DNA of 36,552 nt from Flavobacterium psychrophilum. GTDB taxonomy: Bacteria; Bacteroidota; Bacteroidia; Flavobacteriales; Flavobacteriaceae. A model generated the notes under the pieces. It was not told the DNA's origin. It saw only the letters and a program-made list of their open reading frames with translations, and did not search any database. A program made the position numbers and the translations under genes. Where the stretch lies: the NCBI GenBank assembly GCA_943325515.2, contig CALPPS020000013.1, positions 1 to 36,552 of the forward strand. Direction: 5' to 3'. Each line of letters opens with the position of its first letter. Within the stretch, counting starts at the first letter, position 1. Shown here piece after piece: positions 27,195 through 34,032 of this stretch.

Positions 27195-27880
27195 ACTAAA
27201 TTCCAAATAACATCTTTGGGTGCAGGAGCAATAAGTTTTATAGTTTCTTTTTTTACAGGATGATTGAAAACTAATTTTCTTGCATGAAGATGTATGCCAC
27301 CATCTGGATTACTTCGGTCAAAGCCATATTTTAAGTCGCCTTTTATTGGACAACCAATTGCGTTAAGTTGTGCTCTGATTTGATGATGTCTTCCGGTATG
27401 AAGATTTATCTCAAGCACATAATAATTATCAAGTTCTTTGATGATTTTATAATCTAAACTTGCTTTTTTGCTTTCAGGAACCTCTTTTAAGTGTGCTTTT
27501 GAGGTATTATTTTTCTCATTTCTTTTCAGATAATGCACCAAAGTATCTTCCGCCTTTGAAGGTTTGTTTTTTACAACCGCCCAATACGTTTTTTGAGTTT
27601 CACGATTACTAAACATAGCATTAAGTCGTTCCAAAGCCTTGCTAGTTCTAGCAAAAACTACGATTCCCGTAGTGGGCCTGTCAAGTCGATGGACTACACC
27701 CAGAAAAACTTCTCCAGGTTTGTTATATTTTTCTTTGATATATTCTTTGACTATTTCGGATAAAGGTTTGTCACCTGTTTTATCTCCTTGAACAATGTCG
27801 CCTGCACGTTTATTGATGACAATAATGTGATTGTCTTCATGAAGGATTTGCAGGTTTTCTTTAATGGATATTTCTTTCAT
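27191..27880 (-). CDS. RluA-family pseudouridine synthase
   Basis: A 229-residue enzyme that isomerises uridine to pseudouridine in RNA. The catalytic aspartate is D67 in VHRLDRPTTG, the RluA-family signature. A later NLHTGRHHQIRAQL and GDLKYG complete the family pattern. It has no N-terminal S4 RNA-binding domain, so it is shorter than RluC and RluD (about 320), and closer to RluA and TruC in size. Target RNA is unknown; 23S rRNA or tRNA are the usual ones. It starts 38 bases after panB on the same strand, so the two are probably one transcript, without an obvious metabolic link. Confidence 0.9.
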   Translation of the reverse strand: MKEISIKENLQILHEDNHIIVINKRAGDIVQGDKTGDKPLSEIVKEYIKEKYNKPGEVFLGVVHRLDRPTTGIVVFARTSKALERLNAMFSNRETQKTYWAVVKNKPSKAEDTLVHYLKRNEKNNTSKAHLKEVPESKKASLDYKIIKELDNYYVLEINLHTGRHHQIRAQLNAIGCPIKGDLKYGFDRSNPDGGIHLHARKLVFNHPVKKETIKLIAPAPKDVIWNLV

Positions 27881-27897
27881 TTTTCAAATTTTCAAAT
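27881..27897 (-). repeat. Short interspersed repeat, inverted copy 3
   Basis: TTTTCAAATTTTCAAAT is the reverse complement of 17 bases of the repeat at 16942-16960 and 19109-19127. It fills much of the 38-base panB-rluA gap directly before the start codon, and a further partial unit follows at 27904-27914. Confidence 0.5.
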
Positions 27898-27918
27898 CAT
27901 TACATTTTCAAATTTGAA

Positions 27919-28737
27919 TTAATACTGCTCATTTGTATTAGGAAAATCTTTGGATTTAACATCTGCTACATAATTACCAATAGCCGAAGTCATTTGTTCA
28001 TAAAGGTTTAAATAACGACGCAAAAATCGTGGACTAAATTCATTATTCATACCTAACATATCATGAATTACTAAAACTTGTCCGTCAACACCGCCGCCAG
28101 CACCAATGCCAATTACTGGAATAGAAATGGTCTTGGCCACTTTTTCTGCTAATGCTGCTGGAATTTTTTCTAATACTAAGGCAAAACAGCCAAGTTTTTC
28201 TAATAATTTAGCATCTTCAATTAATTGTTCAGCTTCGGCATCTTCTTTTGCACGAACTGTGTAAGTCCCAAATTTATATATGGATTGTGGGGTTAGTCCC
28301 AAATGCCCCATTACAGGAATTCCTGCATTCAAAATTCTTTTAATACTTTCTTTAATTTCACTTCCACCTTCCAATTTTACCGCATGTCCGCCACTTTCTT
28401 TCATTATTCTAATGGCAGAACGCAACGCTTCTTTCGGATCAGATTGATAACTTCCAAAAGGTAAGTCAACCACAACTAAAGCTCTTTCCACAGCTCTAAT
28501 AACTGAAGAGGCATGATAAATCATTTGATCAAGTGTAATTGGTAATGTAGTTTCATGTCCAGCCATCACATTACTAGCAGAATCGCCAACTAAAATTACA
28601 TCAACGCCTGCCATATCAACAATTTTTGCCATTGTAAAATCATAAGCAGTCAACATCGATATTTTTTCGCCATAGGCTTTCATCTCATATAGTGACTTGG
28701 TTGTTATTCTTTTGTAATCTTTTTTAGCTGTTGACAT
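27919..28737 (-). CDS. panB: 3-methyl-2-oxobutanoate hydroxymethyltransferase
   Basis: A 272-residue enzyme that transfers a hydroxymethyl group from methylene-tetrahydrofolate to alpha-ketoisovalerate, giving ketopantoate, the first step of pantothenate and CoA synthesis. The TIM-barrel family motifs are in order: [19 protein letters not shown] (metal-binding Asp), [11 protein letters not shown] (second Asp), GHLGLTPQS, and [21 protein letters not shown]. The Gly-rich loop has Gly where E. coli has Pro, which I believe is usual in Bacteroidota. Length is normal. No other pan gene is near. It is divergent from the sigma-54 regulator and carries its own -7 element (TACTTTTG, 28788-28795). Confidence 0.95.
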   Translation of the reverse strand: MSTAKKDYKRITTKSLYEMKAYGEKISMLTAYDFTMAKIVDMAGVDVILVGDSASNVMAGHETTLPITLDQMIYHASSVIRAVERALVVVDLPFGSYQSDPKEALRSAIRIMKESGGHAVKLEGGSEIKESIKRILNAGIPVMGHLGLTPQSIYKFGTYTVRAKEDAEAEQLIEDAKLLEKLGCFALVLEKIPAALAEKVAKTISIPVIGIGAGGGVDGQVLVIHDMLGMNNEFSPRFLRRYLNLYEQMTSAIGNYVADVKSKDFPNTNEQY

Positions 28738-28787
28738 AACAATTTTCTTTTGATGCTGTAAAAGTATAAAATCTATTTTTGATGCAA

Positions 28788-28795
28788 CAAAAGTA
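28788..28795 (-). promoter_or_regulatory. panB promoter (-7 element TACTTTTG)
   Basis: Exact TAnnTTTG on the minus strand, 51 bases before the panB ATG. It is the left arm of an inverted pair with the plus-strand element at 28819-28826. Confidence 0.5.
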
Positions 28796-28818
28796 AACTC
28801 TTTAATGTGAAATTATAC

Positions 28819-28826
28819 TACTTTTG
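28819..28826 (+). promoter_or_regulatory. Possible promoter of the regulator operon (-7 element TACTTTTG)
   Basis: Identical to the panB -7 but on the plus strand, 23 bases away. It would give the downstream operon a leader of about 170 bases, which contains the 16-base palindrome at 28911-28926. No clear -33 TTG. Confidence 0.4.
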
Positions 28827-28910
28827 TCAAAACTGATTTTAGCAATATACTTAGACAATTTTCAAACCATTTCCCTATTGTCTATGCTACATGTTATCAT
28901 GCTTATTTCA

Positions 28911-28926
28911 GGTTTAAATTTAAACC
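28911..28926. promoter_or_regulatory. Perfect 16-bp palindrome GGTTTAAATTTAAACC
   Basis: A gapless two-fold symmetric sequence 77 bases upstream of the sigma-54 regulator gene. It fits a protein-binding operator better than a terminator, since there is no loop and no T tract. The binding protein is unknown. Confidence 0.4.
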
Positions 28927-29002
28927 ATATAATAATTGAATTTTCTTGCATTCGTGGATAACTAACCCGGAACTCGAAACATTTAACTCTAAACATTAAG
29001 TT

Positions 29003-30166
29003 ATGCCAAAAATTTTAATCATTGAGGACGAAGCTGCCATCAGAAGAGTTTTGACAAAAATACTTACTGAAGAAAGCAGCACCTATCAAGTAGAAGAAGC
29101 CGAAGATGGTAAACTAGGCTTTGAAAAAATAAAAAATACCGATTACGATTTAGTATTATGCGATATCAAAATGCCAAAAATGGATGGAGTTGAACTACTA
29201 GAAGCCGTAAAAAAAATAAAACCCGAAATTCCAATGGTTATGATTTCTGGTCATGGCGATATGGAAACAGCTATACAGACCATGCGTCTTGGTGCTTTTG
29301 ATTACATCTCAAAACCACCTGATTTGAACCGTCTTTTAAATACTGTTCGCAATGCTTTAGACAAAAAGCAATTAGTTATTGAAAATAAAATTCTGAAAAA
29401 GAAAGTTTCTAAAAACTATGAAATGATTGGCGAAAGTGAAGCGATTAATCAAATCAAGTTAATGATTGAAAAAGTAGCATTAACCGATGCTAGAGTTTTA
29501 ATTACAGGACCAAACGGGACAGGAAAAGAACTGGTTGCTCATCAATTACATCAAAAAAGTGAACGTTGTGATGCACCAATTATAGAAGTGAATTGTGCCG
29601 CTATACCTTCTGAATTGATAGAAAGTGAGTTATTTGGTCATGTTAAAGGAGCTTTTACTTCTGCCGTAAAAGACCGAGCAGGAAAATTTGAAGCTGCTGA
29701 TGGCGGCACCATTTTCTTGGATGAAATCGGTGATATGAGTTTAGCAGCACAAGCCAAGGTACTAAGAGCATTGCAAGAGAGTTTAATTCAAAGAGTAGGA
29801 GCAGACAAAGACATTAAAGTAGATGTTCGAGTAATTGCGGCTACCAATAAAGATTTAAAAAAAGAAATTTCCGAAGGTCGTTTTCGTGAAGATTTATATC
29901 ATCGATTAGCAGTGATTTTAATAAATGTTCCTGCCTTAAATGAAAGAAGAGATGATATTCCTCTGTTAATAGATTATTTTGCTATAAAAATAGCAGAAGA
30001 ACAAGGTAATATTATAAAATCATTCTCAAAACAAGCTATTGGACTTTTGCAAGAATATGACTGGACAGGAAACATACGCGAATTACGTAACGTAGTGGAA
30101 CGTTTAATTATTCTTGGTGGAAACGAAATTTCAGAAACCGATGTAAAACTTTTTGCAAGTAAATAA
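29003..30166 (+). CDS. Sigma-54-type response regulator without a DNA-binding domain
   Basis: A 387-residue NtrC-like protein. The receiver domain (1-120) has the acidic pair E9/D10, phospho-acceptor D54 in LVLCDIKMPKMDG, and K105. The AAA+ domain (about 140-385) has Walker A GPNGTGKE (170-177), Walker B IFLDEIGDM (D241, E242), and arginine-rich RVIAATN and LYHRLAV segments. The loop that touches sigma-54, normally GAFTGA, reads GAFTSA (217-222). The protein stops at DVKLFASK, just after the AAA+ lid, so the Fis-type helix-turn-helix found in most members is missing. It should therefore act on sigma-54 RNA polymerase from solution or through a partner, if it still activates. No sensor kinase gene is adjacent. 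Its stop codon shares one base with the next gene's ATG (TAATG). Confidence 0.9.
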   Translation: MPKILIIEDEAAIRRVLTKILTEESSTYQVEEAEDGKLGFEKIKNTDYDLVLCDIKMPKMDGVELLEAVKKIKPEIPMVMISGHGDMETAIQTMRLGAFDYISKPPDLNRLLNTVRNALDKKQLVIENKILKKKVSKNYEMIGESEAINQIKLMIEKVALTDARVLITGPNGTGKELVAHQLHQKSERCDAPIIEVNCAAIPSELIESELFGHVKGAFTSAVKDRAGKFEAADGGTIFLDEIGDMSLAAQAKVLRALQESLIQRVGADKDIKVDVRVIAATNKDLKKEISEGRFREDLYHRLAVILINVPALNERRDDIPLLIDYFAIKIAEEQGNIIKSFSKQAIGLLQEYDWTGNIRELRNVVERLIILGGNEISETDVKLFASK

Positions 30167-30780
30167 TGAACCTAAAAAAAATAAACCCAAATCTCCAAAA
30201 AGCTCTTATAGAAAATGGTTTAATAGAAGCCAATGAGATGCAAATGGAAACTTTTTCTACTATAAAAAGTGGAGCTGATGCAGTGATACAATCTCCAATG
30301 GGAACAGGAAAAACTGCTACAATTGTTTTAAACGTAATTCAAAGAATAGAGAAATCGGTCGGCGAAAGTACTAGAGTTTTGATCATTGTTGAAAACAAAG
30401 AAAAAGTACTCGAAATGGAGGAATTATTTTTAAAATATGGTGTTTATCATGATTTAAGTATACTTGGTGTTCATGATAAAGGTGATATCGACTATGATAA
30501 AAACATCATTTCTTTAGGTTTAGATATCCTAATTGGAACTCCTAATAAAATCAACACTATGTTCTCTTCAGCCGGATTTAACATCAATACTATTAAAATG
30601 TTTATTGTTGACGATGCAGATATTCTTTTCAGAAACAGAATGGATGCTATCATTTTACGTTTATCTAATAGTATCGAAAAAACACAACGATTACTCTTTT
30701 GTTCTCAAATTACGGAAAGAGTAGAAGTGTTGGCAGAAAAAATAATGATCGAACCTCTTTTCTTCGAAGTAGAAGCGTAA
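30166..30780 (+). CDS. Half-length, degenerate DEAD-box protein
   Basis: A 204-residue protein matching only the first RecA-like domain of DEAD-box RNA helicases. It keeps a Q-motif-like EMQMETF (Q26), motif I SPMGTGKT (43-50) and motif Ib GTPNKI (124-129). Motif II is VDDADILF, so DEAD has become DDAD. Motif III is FCSQI in place of the usual SAT. The second RecA domain, with the arginine fingers of motif VI, is absent, and the downstream sequence does not encode it. It could bind nucleotide but is unlikely to unwind RNA alone. It overlaps the regulator gene at TAATG and is followed after 34 bases by the DUF2007 gene, so the three form one operon. The frame is intact with good coding character, which argues against a decaying gene. 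Confidence 0.8.
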   Translation: MNLKKINPNLQKALIENGLIEANEMQMETFSTIKSGADAVIQSPMGTGKTATIVLNVIQRIEKSVGESTRVLIIVENKEKVLEMEELFLKYGVYHDLSILGVHDKGDIDYDKNIISLGLDILIGTPNKINTMFSSAGFNINTIKMFIVDDADILFRNRMDAIILRLSNSIEKTQRLLFCSQITERVEVLAEKIMIEPLFFEVEA

Positions 30781-30814
30781 TGAAACTAATAACTCACTAT
30801 TTAAAATTTAAAAA

Positions 30815-31030
30815 ATGGGACTCATAAAAATATTCTCGGGGAAAGAAATCCTTGCCATTACCCTAAAAGAAAGACTAGAGGAAGCTAATATTAGCGTAGT
30901 ACTTAGGAATAATAATCAAGCTAATGTTTTACCTAGTGTACAAACTGAAAAAGCTGTTGAGTTATTTATTCAAGAAATTGATTTTGGAAAAGCCAATCCT
31001 GTTATTGAGGAGTATAGATTAAGCATTTAG
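30815..31030 (+). CDS. DUF2007 family small protein
   Basis: A 71-residue protein resembling the 'putative signal transducing protein' DUF2007 family. It begins MGLIKIFSGKEILAITLKE, with the typical early Gly-Lys-Glu and a following Leu-rich helix (LKERLEEANISVVL), then the strand ELFIQEIDFGKA. It is a small soluble alpha-beta domain with no catalytic motif. Members of this family are often short standalone proteins, and PII-like folds have been suggested for them; the role is not established. It is the last gene of the regulator operon, 34 bases after the DEAD-like gene. Its stop codon overlaps a hairpin and the 3' end of a candidate antisense small ORF. Confidence 0.75.
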   Translation: MGLIKIFSGKEILAITLKERLEEANISVVLRNNNQANVLPSVQTEKAVELFIQEIDFGKANPVIEEYRLSI

Positions 31031-31122
31031 CTATTTAAATATTTTTTTAAATAGCTTAACAAAAGTGAAATTAATAATCCAAAAATTCCAATTAAAATAA
31101 AGCTCACATTTTCAAATGGCAT
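31027..31122 (-). CDS. Candidate 31-residue single-helix membrane protein
   Basis: An ATG-to-TAA frame of 32 codons fills most of the gap between the DUF2007 gene and the ABC-F gene, on the opposite strand. It reads MPFENVSF, then a hydrophobic helix (ILIGIFGLLISLLL), then a basic end SYLKKYLNS. This is the layout of small inner-membrane proteins with a cytoplasmic positively charged C-terminus. A TTG-N18-TAATTTAG on the minus strand just upstream (about 31128-31156) could be its promoter; it overlaps the ABC-F promoter. In such AT-rich DNA a hydrophobic short frame can occur by chance, so confidence is low. Confidence 0.35.
   Translation of the reverse strand: MPFENVSFILIGIFGLLISLLLSYLKKYLNS
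31030..31055 (+). terminator. Hairpin at the DUF2007 stop codon
   Basis: GCTATTTAAA (31030-31039) pairs perfectly with TTTAAATAGC (31046-31055) around a six-base loop. The first base is the last base of the stop codon. The stem is AT-rich and the T tract after it is poor, so it is a weak terminator or a 3'-end structure. Confidence 0.4.
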
Positions 31123-31138
31123 CACTTCTAAATTAGAC

Positions 31139-31146
31139 TATCTTTG
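31139..31146 (+). promoter_or_regulatory. ABC-F gene promoter (-7 element TATCTTTG)
   Basis: Exact TAnnTTTG 20 bases before the ATG at 31167, followed by CACC as at the pheT promoter. The implied leader is short. No clear -33 TTG. Confidence 0.55.
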
Positions 31147-31166
31147 CACCTTTCAAAAAAAAATAA

Positions 31167-32801
31167 ATGATTACAGTAAACGATATTTCTGTTCAATTTG
31201 GCGGAACCACACTTTTTAGCGATGTTTCTTTTGCTATTAATGAAAATGACAAAATTGCCCTAATGGGTAAAAATGGTGCTGGAAAATCTACACTTTTAAA
31301 GATAATTGCAGGTGAAGCAAAACCATCTACAGGAAATGTTTCGGCTCCAAAAGATGCTGTGATTGCCTATTTGCCTCAGCATTTATTAACTTCAGACGGT
31401 GCCACAGTAATGGAAGAAGCATCAAAAGCATTTGGTGAAATCTTTAAAATGAAAGCTGAAATCGATGCTATCAACGAACAATTAACCATTCGGACCGATT
31501 ATGAAAGTGACGAATACATGAAATTAATCGAACGTGTTTCTGACTTAAGTGAGAAGTTTTATGCTATTGAAGAAGTGAATTATGAAGCCGAAGTCGAAAA
31601 AATATTAGTAGGTCTGGGGTTTGAAAGAGAAGATTTCACACGTCAAACATCCGAGTTTTCAGGTGGTTGGAGAATGCGAATTGAATTAGCAAAAATTCTG
31701 TTGCGAAAACCTGATTTGATTTTACTGGATGAGCCCACCAACCACATGGATATTGAAAGTATTCAATGGTTGGAAGATTTCTTAATAAATTCTGCAAAAG
31801 CCGTTGTAGTAATTTCTCACGATAGAGCATTTGTTGATACTATTACCAATAGAACTATTGAGGTAACAATGGGAAGAATTTATGATTATAAAGCTAAATA
31901 TTCGCATTATTTAGAATTGAGAAAAGACCGTAGAATTCATCAGCAAAAAGCCTACGACGAGCAACAAAGAATGATTGCTGATAATCAGACTTTTATTGAC
32001 CGTTTCAAAGGGACTTTTTCTAAAACAGATGCTGTTCAATCTAGAGTTAAAATGCTAGAAAAATTAGTTTTGGTTCAAGTTGATGAGGTGGATACATCTG
32101 CATTAAAATTAAAGTTTCCGTCAGCCATCCGTTCAGGTCAGTATCCTGTAATTGTTAAAGATTTAGAAAAATCGTATGGTAATCATTTGATTTTTAAAGA
32201 GGCTAATATTGTAATTGAACGTGGTGATAAAGTTGCTTTTGTAGGTAAAAATGGCGAAGGAAAATCAACGATGATTAAAGCCATCATGAAAGAAATTGAA
32301 ATCAACAGTGGTTCTGTTGAAGTGGGTCATAATGCACAAATTGGTTACTTCGCTCAAAACCAAGCTTCATTATTAGATGAAAATAAAACTATATTTTCAA
32401 CTATAGATGATATTGCAGTGGGGGAGGTACGAACAAAAATTAAAGATATTTTGGGTGCATTCATGTTTCAAGGCGATGATATTACTAAAAAAGTAAAAGT
32501 ACTTTCTGGTGGCGAAAAAACCCGATTGGCTATGATAAAACTTTTATTAGAACCAGTCAATTTGTTGATTCTAGATGAGCCATCAAATCACTTGGATATG
32601 AAAACCAAAGATATTATCAAAGATGCTTTACGTGATTTTGATGGTACATTAATTTTGGTTTCGCATGATAGAGATTTCCTTGATGGACTAGCAACCAAAG
32701 TTTTTGAATTTGGACACAAACGAGTAAAAGAACATTTTGAAGATATCAAAGGATTCTTGGGGCACAAAAAGATGGAAAGTCTTAGAGATATTGAAAAATA
32801 G
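31167..32801 (+). CDS. ABC-F family ATPase
   Basis: A 544-residue protein with two ABC ATPase domains and no membrane segment. ABC-F proteins bind the ribosomal E site and act on stalled or initiating ribosomes; some give antibiotic resistance by ribosome protection. Domain 1 has Walker A GKNGAGKS, signature FSGGWRMRIELAK, and Walker B LLLDEPTNHMD. Domain 2 has GKNGEGKS, LSGGEKTRLAMIK, and LLILDEPSNHLD. The linker between them (about 245-320) is long, charged and helical, the region that reaches the P-site tRNA. Length and the conserved termini suggest a housekeeping member such as the YbiT or EttA type rather than a resistance factor, but this needs a tree to settle. Confidence 0.9.
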   Translation: MITVNDISVQFGGTTLFSDVSFAINENDKIALMGKNGAGKSTLLKIIAGEAKPSTGNVSAPKDAVIAYLPQHLLTSDGATVMEEASKAFGEIFKMKAEIDAINEQLTIRTDYESDEYMKLIERVSDLSEKFYAIEEVNYEAEVEKILVGLGFEREDFTRQTSEFSGGWRMRIELAKILLRKPDLILLDEPTNHMDIESIQWLEDFLINSAKAVVVISHDRAFVDTITNRTIEVTMGRIYDYKAKYSHYLELRKDRRIHQQKAYDEQQRMIADNQTFIDRFKGTFSKTDAVQSRVKMLEKLVLVQVDEVDTSALKLKFPSAIRSGQYPVIVKDLEKSYGNHLIFKEANIVIERGDKVAFVGKNGEGKSTMIKAIMKEIEINSGSVEVGHNAQIGYFAQNQASLLDENKTIFSTIDDIAVGEVRTKIKDILGAFMFQGDDITKKVKVLSGGEKTRLAMIKLLLEPVNLLILDEPSNHLDMKTKDIIKDALRDFDGTLILVSHDRDFLDGLATKVFEFGHKRVKEHFEDIKGFLGHKKMESLRDIEK

Positions 32802-32878
32802 TAATTCTAAATTAACGGTTAAATAATCTATATTTTTATAACTAGAAAACGTAGTGTTCTTCTATTAATTAATTAAAA

Positions 32879-33913
32879 TTATTGTACTAAAATTTTCTGA
32901 GTATAATGTTGATTGTTTTCATAAAAAATTTCTACTATGTAAACTCCAGCATTTCTTATTGGATTTATAGCTATGTCATTTACTGTTTCTTGCAATGAAA
33001 TGATTTTAGTTTCCACTTTTCTTCCTTGAATATCATAAATGTTTAAAGTTGCATTTTCTAAAGTTAAATTTGATTTAATAGATAAAACTCCTTTATTTAC
33101 TTCATTGCTAGAAATTGAAAAAGTGTTTTTATTGAATTCACTATTCGATAGGTTGAAACTTAAACCAGCCCATGTTGATGAAACACTAACAAGACCTACT
33201 TTTCCTGTTGGCATTCCTGCTGGACCCGCATTTTGTCTAAAACACATTCTGTCAATATTACCCGATTGGTCTAGCCCAGCAGAATTAGTTGCTGATGCTG
33301 TATTTCCTGATTCTCCTGATCCATAGTTTGCATTAGCAAATAAAGTTATAGTATCATCATTTGTTCCTGCAGCTTGAGTATATTTGAAAATTAACAAATA
33401 ATCAGTTCCATAGTTATATGAATTGGTAGTGTAAACTGTTGGATTTGCAGTATCACCTTTTCTAATTCCAATACTATAAGTCGTACCACCCGTAGGTTGA
33501 ACTAACATGCGGAAAGTAGTTGTTAAATTACCTCCACTCATAATACGGAAAAAGTCATTAGGAGTTGATTGAGCATTAGTAATATTAATAACCATTCCAA
33601 TATATAAATCTCCATTTGTTGTAAATGGTGTAAATGCAGAACCACAACCATCAGTATCAGGAGTTAAACTAAAAGCTTTTGTTGAAGTGCCATAACCACT
33701 TGCTCCTATATTTTGAGAAACAACCTTAGCATTAGAACATATAGCACCCGCGCAAGTTCCTAAACCACCTGCTAAAGAGGAGTTGTTAGTCCAAGTTCCT
33801 TGACCACTTAAATTTACACCTGTGGTATAACTTCCAAAATTATCTTGAAAAATATTTTGAGCAAATGTGAAGGATGTAGCTAAAATTGAAATTAAGAGTA
33901 AATATTTTTTCAT
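32879..33913 (-). CDS. Secreted protein with type IX secretion sorting domain
   Basis: A 344-residue protein with a signal peptide (MKKYLLLISILATSFTFA before QNIF). Residues about 20-250 are rich in Gly, Ser, Thr and Asn, with a pattern of beta strands (FQDNFGSYTTG at the start, then GDLYIGMVINI, FRMLVQP, YLLIFKYTQ). This suggests a lectin-like jelly roll, but I recognise no exact family. Cysteines at about 54, 59 and 90 could pair. The last 75 residues (from about 270) are a type A T9SS C-terminal domain: ATLNIYDIQGRKVE, then NAGVYIVEIFYENNQHYTQKILVQ. It is therefore exported across the outer membrane and released or anchored at the surface. Ligand or substrate unknown. A TATATTTG -7 element is at 33945-33952, upstream on the minus strand. 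Confidence 0.88.
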   Translation of the reverse strand: MKKYLLLISILATSFTFAQNIFQDNFGSYTTGVNLSGQGTWTNNSSLAGGLGTCAGAICSNAKVVSQNIGASGYGTSTKAFSLTPDTDGCGSAFTPFTTNGDLYIGMVINITNAQSTPNDFFRIMSGGNLTTTFRMLVQPTGGTTYSIGIRKGDTANPTVYTTNSYNYGTDYLLIFKYTQAAGTNDDTITLFANANYGSGESGNTASATNSAGLDQSGNIDRMCFRQNAGPAGMPTGKVGLVSVSSTWAGLSFNLSNSEFNKNTFSISSNEVNKGVLSIKSNLTLENATLNIYDIQGRKVETKIISLQETVNDIAINPIRNAGVYIVEIFYENNQHYTQKILVQ

Positions 33914-33944
33914 TTTCTATTGTTTTTTGAATTATAATTTTTTT

Positions 33945-33952
33945 CAAATATA
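33945..33952 (-). promoter_or_regulatory. Promoter of the T9SS cargo gene (-7 element TATATTTG)
   Basis: Exact TAnnTTTG on the minus strand, 31 bases before the ATG at 33913. No clear -33 TTG. Confidence 0.45.
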
Positions 33953-34007
33953 TTTATTTTTGTTGTTTTAAGAATTGTTTATGGACATATTTTTAAGTTT
34001 AATAGGC

Positions 34008-34015
34008 TATTTTTG
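34008..34015 (+). promoter_or_regulatory. Promoter of the MATE gene (-7 element TATTTTTG)
   Basis: Exact TAnnTTTG 17 bases before the ATG at 34033, giving a short leader. Divergent from the T9SS cargo promoter in the same 119-base gap. Confidence 0.5.
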
Positions 34016-34032
34016 CAAATAATTTTATTAAA

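Noticed and set aside
28827..29002. Sigma-54 (-24/-12) promoter in front of the regulator operon
   Set aside because: I found no GG-N10-GC arrangement resembling TGGCAC-N5-TTGC in this stretch, so autoregulation through sigma-54 is not supported by the sequence.
30166..30780. DEAD-like gene as a frameshifted full-length helicase
   Set aside because: Downstream frames encode the unrelated DUF2007 protein after only 34 bases, and no helicase C-terminal motifs appear in any frame, so the gene is short by design or old truncation, not a recent frameshift.
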